Part shown: piece by piece, positions 14,339-16,409 of the stretch
Numbering within the stretch: the first letter of the stretch is position 1
Layout: the number at the start of each line of letters is the position of its first letter
Assembly (NCBI GenBank): GCA_944329255.1
Contig: CALVIA010000019.1
Span: 1-16,409, forward strand
From: an uncultured Bacilli bacterium
GTDB taxonomy: Bacteria; Bacillota_I; Bacilli_A; RF39; UBA660
Length of the DNA stretch: 16,409 bases
Direction: 5' to 3'
The notes under the pieces: generated by a model
The model's input: only the letters and a program-made list of their open reading frames with translations
Databases searched by the model: none
What the model was told of the DNA's origin: nothing
Position numbers and translations under genes: made by a program

Positions 14339-15445
14339 ATGAATAAAAAAGATTATTATGAAGTATTGGGTGTTTCTAAAACTGCTTCTGATGATGAAAT
14401 AAAAAGTGCTTTTAGAAAATTAGCAAAGAAATATCATCCAGATGTTTCTAAAGAACCTAATGCTGCTGAAAAATTTAAAGAAGCTCAAGAAGCTTATGCT
14501 GTTTTATCCGATAAAAGTAAAAGACAACAATATGATCAATTTGGACATCAAGCATTTTCTAATAATGGAGCAGGAGCATCTGGATTTGATTTTAGTGGAT
14601 TTGATTTTGGAGATATATTTGATGATTTATTTGGTTCTTCATTTGGATTTGGAAAAACAACGTCAAATAGAAAAAGAAGAGGAAATGATATAAATTTATC
14701 TATGAAAATCTCTTTTGATGAAGCTATATATGGTTGTGAGAAAGAAATAGAACTTGAACATTATGTAAAATGTGAAGAATGTAATGGAAAAGGTGGAACT
14801 AATGAACAGGTATGTAATTATTGTCATGGTTCTGGTACTATAACACAGGAACAAAGAACTATATTAGGAACATATATGACTAGAACAACATGTCCTTATT
14901 GTAATGGAGAAGGTGCAAAATATAAAAATGAATGTACAAAGTGTAAGGGTAAAGGAGTTATCAAAGAAAAAGGAAAGAAAAAACTAAGAATACCTGCTGG
15001 AATTGATTCTGGTAATCAGCTTAGAATACCTGGATATGGTATGCCTGGTGTTAACGGAGGACCTTCTGGAGATGCATATGTTCAGTTTATTGTTTCTTCG
15101 CATGAAATATTTATAAGAGATAATTATGATATAATTCTTGAGTTACCAATAACTATATCAGAGGCTGTATTGGGTTGTAAAAAAGAAATACCTACATTAT
15201 ATGGAAATGTTTCTTTAAGTATCAGTGCAGGAACTCAAAGTAAAGAAAAACAAAGATTAAGAGGAAAAGGAATAGAAAATCCTAGTACAGGTAGAAAAGG
15301 GGATATGTATGTTATAATTAACGTAATTATTCCGTCTAAAGTAGATAGAGTTCAAAAGGATTTATTAAATAAATTGTCACAAACAAAATTAGATAATTCA
15401 GTTGAATTTAGTAAATTTAATAATTATATGAAAAAAAATAGATAA
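14339..15445 (+). CDS. dnaJ: Chaperone DnaJ (Hsp40)
   Basis: Delivers substrates to DnaK and stimulates its ATPase. The 368-residue protein is a complete type I DnaJ: J domain 1-70 with HPD in KKYHPDVSKEP, a Gly/Phe region (about 78-110, GFDFSGFDFGDIFDD), four zinc-finger repeats (CEECNGKG, CNYCHGSG, CPYCNGEG, CTKCKGKG) and two C-terminal beta domains, with the usual GDMYV. GAGGTGG (14329-14335) gives a good ribosome-binding site. Follows pepF by 12 bases; the operon ends right after it. Confidence 0.98.
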   Translation: MNKKDYYEVLGVSKTASDDEIKSAFRKLAKKYHPDVSKEPNAAEKFKEAQEAYAVLSDKSKRQQYDQFGHQAFSNNGAGASGFDFSGFDFGDIFDDLFGSSFGFGKTTSNRKRRGNDINLSMKISFDEAIYGCEKEIELEHYVKCEECNGKGGTNEQVCNYCHGSGTITQEQRTILGTYMTRTTCPYCNGEGAKYKNECTKCKGKGVIKEKGKKKLRIPAGIDSGNQLRIPGYGMPGVNGGPSGDAYVQFIVSSHEIFIRDNYDIILELPITISEAVLGCKKEIPTLYGNVSLSISAGTQSKEKQRLRGKGIENPSTGRKGDMYVIINVIIPSKVDRVQKDLLNKLSQTKLDNSVEFSKFNNYMKKNR

Positions 15446-15466
15446 TACTTAAAAGTATTATCTTTT
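15439..15466 (+). terminator. Terminator of the heat-shock operon
   Basis: A 10-bp perfect stem (AGATAATACT at 15439-15448, AGTATTATCT at 15453-15462) with a TAAA loop is followed by TTTT and preceded by seven A residues. The stem contains the dnaJ stop codon. Confidence 0.88.
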
Positions 15467-15523
15467 TATATTATAATGTCAAATATTTTTATATTCATTT
15501 TTCTTTTTTTTATTATACTTTTA

Positions 15524-15560
15524 TGATATCATATATATGGTAGGAGATATATGATAGGAG
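15524..15560 (+). promoter_or_regulatory. Probable extended -10 promoter and RBS of the gene at 15568
   Basis: The palindrome ATGATATCAT (15523-15532) includes TG-A-TATCAT, an extended -10; the -35 region is only T-rich. The block continues ATATATGGTAGGAG, nearly the same as before rnfC. A second site, ATAGGAGAG (15553-15561), is the actual ribosome-binding site of the ATG at 15568. Confidence 0.45.
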
Positions 15561-15567
15561 AGTTATA

Positions 15568-16242
15568 ATGAAAAATAGTGTAATTAGTTTTATTTTATTA
15601 TTATTTTTGTTTATGCCTTTTTTTGTAAAAGCTGATGATATAATATTGGATTCTAGGTGTACTATTGATATGAGAACTAACCTCGTTAATGAAGCAAATG
15701 AAATAAAGTATAGAATCAGTAAAGATGAAATAGATAATGGAATTACATATAATTTATATTTATATAATGTTTCAAATTCTTTTTTAATAAATAATATTAT
15801 AACAGATACAAATACAATGGTTATTACAAATATTGGATCAGGAAAAATATATACATATGATTTAATTGTTAAAAATCATGAATTTTGTAATGGTTTTAAA
15901 GCAAAAACAATAACTATTAATTTACCTTATTATAATGAATTCCATAATCATGAATTATGTAAAGGATATGAAAATTATTATTTATGTAGAGATGAAATAG
16001 ATAAAAAAATAACTAAAGAAGAATTTGAAAAAAATATGAATGATTATATTAATAGCTTAAACAATAAAAATGAGGAAATAGAAGAAGATATAAGTGCAAA
16101 TGATGTTAATGATGAAAATGAATTAAACCTTTTTGATATTTATAATACTTATAAATATTATTTATACGCAATTATTGTTTTAGGGATTATTTTAATAATA
16201 ATAATTACTTATAATAAAAATAAAAAAAGAGGTATATTATAA
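15568..16242 (+). CDS. Small secreted protein with C-terminal membrane anchor, unknown function
   Basis: Not recognised. The 224-residue protein has a signal peptide (1-22, cleaving after FVKA), an outside domain with a beta-rich pattern (YNLYLYNVSNSFLINN, 61-76) that may be an Ig- or fibronectin-like fold, four cysteines (C31, C107, C131, C140) that could form two disulfides, an acidic, Asn-rich stalk (about 150-190), and a C-terminal membrane helix (about 197-213) ending in a basic tail (NKNKKRGIL). The architecture (signal peptide, outside domain, helix, basic tail) parallels the protein at the window's start but without repeats or zinc ribbon. Its TAA overlaps the proposed start of the decayed gene that follows. 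Confidence 0.8.
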   Translation: MKNSVISFILLLFLFMPFFVKADDIILDSRCTIDMRTNLVNEANEIKYRISKDEIDNGITYNLYLYNVSNSFLINNIITDTNTMVITNIGSGKIYTYDLIVKNHEFCNGFKAKTITINLPYYNEFHNHELCKGYENYYLCRDEIDKKITKEEFEKNMNDYINSLNNKNEEIEEDISANDVNDENELNLFDIYNTYKYYLYAIIVLGIILIIIITYNKNKKRGIL

Positions 16243-16372
16243 AAATCATATTTGTAATAATGTTAATGGTTGCATTTTTAAGTTGTGAAGAAAAATATAT
16301 ATTGATAAAAAAGTTGTGATTAAAAAATATCATATTTTATGTAATGAAAATAAAAAAAAGAAAATTGTTTAA
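16239..16372 (+). pseudogene. Decayed small gene, possibly a lipoprotein of about 44 residues
   Basis: After AAGAGG (16227-16232), at normal distance, stands ATA instead of ATG (16239), opening KIIFVIMLMVAFLSCEE in one frame, which looks like a signal or lipoprotein leader with a cysteine. At the A-run 16291-16295 the reading continues only after a one-base shift: KIYIDKKVVIKKYHILCNEN and a lysine-rich end with TAA at 16370-16372, inside the terminator stem. One lost A and one G-to-A change at the start would explain both defects. ATA would overlap the preceding stop just as ATGA overlaps do elsewhere here. Very short, so coding is unproven; a sequencing error in the A-run is possible. Confidence 0.45.
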
Positions 16373-16390
16373 GTTTTTAAACAATTTTTT
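16361..16390 (+). terminator. Rho-independent terminator
   Basis: A 12-bp perfect stem (AAAATTGTTTAA at 16361-16372, TTAAACAATTTT at 16377-16388) with a GTTT loop is followed by TTATTTT. It ends the transcription unit begun near 15540. Confidence 0.88.
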
Positions 16391-16409
16391 ATTTTAATTA
16401 TTAAATATA

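Noticed and set aside
14442..14693. 83-codon ORF overlapping dnaJ in another + frame
   Set aside because: Lysine/leucine-rich shadow of the J and Gly/Phe regions of a well-supported dnaJ.
1..16409. Mycoplasma-type code with TGA as tryptophan
   Set aside because: All tryptophans in conserved positions are TGG, no gene has an internal TGA, and hrcA and two small ORFs end in TGA at the expected places.

Overview
The window is very AT-rich DNA in which every intact gene lies on the + strand. Tryptophan is always TGG, and hrcA ends in TGA, so TGA is a stop and this is not the Mycoplasma code. AT-richness, CIRCE/HrcA heat-shock control, a clostridial-type rnfC-D-G-E-A-B gene order and small single-pass surface proteins suggest an uncultured, probably fermentative, Bacillota of the Bacilli/Mycoplasmatota-like gut groups (RF39-type or similar). 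That placement is inference.

Layout. (1) 1-1737: a leader with mutually exclusive hairpins, a secreted and membrane-anchored protein with cadherin-like repeats and a cytoplasmic zinc ribbon, and a strong terminator. (2) 1751-6933: one tightly overlapping Rnf operon: rnfC, a fused rnfD-rnfG, a 29-residue membrane microprotein, rnfE, rnfA, a 36-residue membrane microprotein with CxxCxxC, a 90-residue rnfB lacking the ferredoxin-like domain, and an unrecognised 274-residue membrane-anchored protein. (3) 7008-8310: a GGDEF diguanylate cyclase with its own promoter, then a decayed IS3-type transposase on the - strand. (4) 8319-8960: a monocistronic two-helix membrane protein of unknown function. 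(5) 8997-15466: CIRCE plus an overlapping promoter, then hrcA-grpE-dnaK-pepF-dnaJ; an oligoendopeptidase F gene sits inside the chaperone operon. (6) 15525-16390: a small secreted and anchored protein, then a decayed small gene and a terminator.

How the parts work together. The Rnf complex should couple electron flow between reduced ferredoxin and NAD+ to Na+ or H+ transport across the membrane. This version is reduced: RnfG is joined to RnfD, RnfB keeps only its membrane helix and first Fe-S motif, and two microproteins are woven into the operon by start/stop overlaps. No ferredoxin, ApbE flavin transferase or separate RnfB electron-input domain is encoded here. The heat-shock operon is self-limiting: HrcA should bind the CIRCE that overlaps its own -35 box.

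The best candidate for something undescribed is the minimal Rnf operon with its two microproteins. The remainder is mostly recognisable housekeeping, one IS relic and lineage-type surface proteins of unknown role. No tRNA, rRNA, CRISPR array or intact mobile element was seen.
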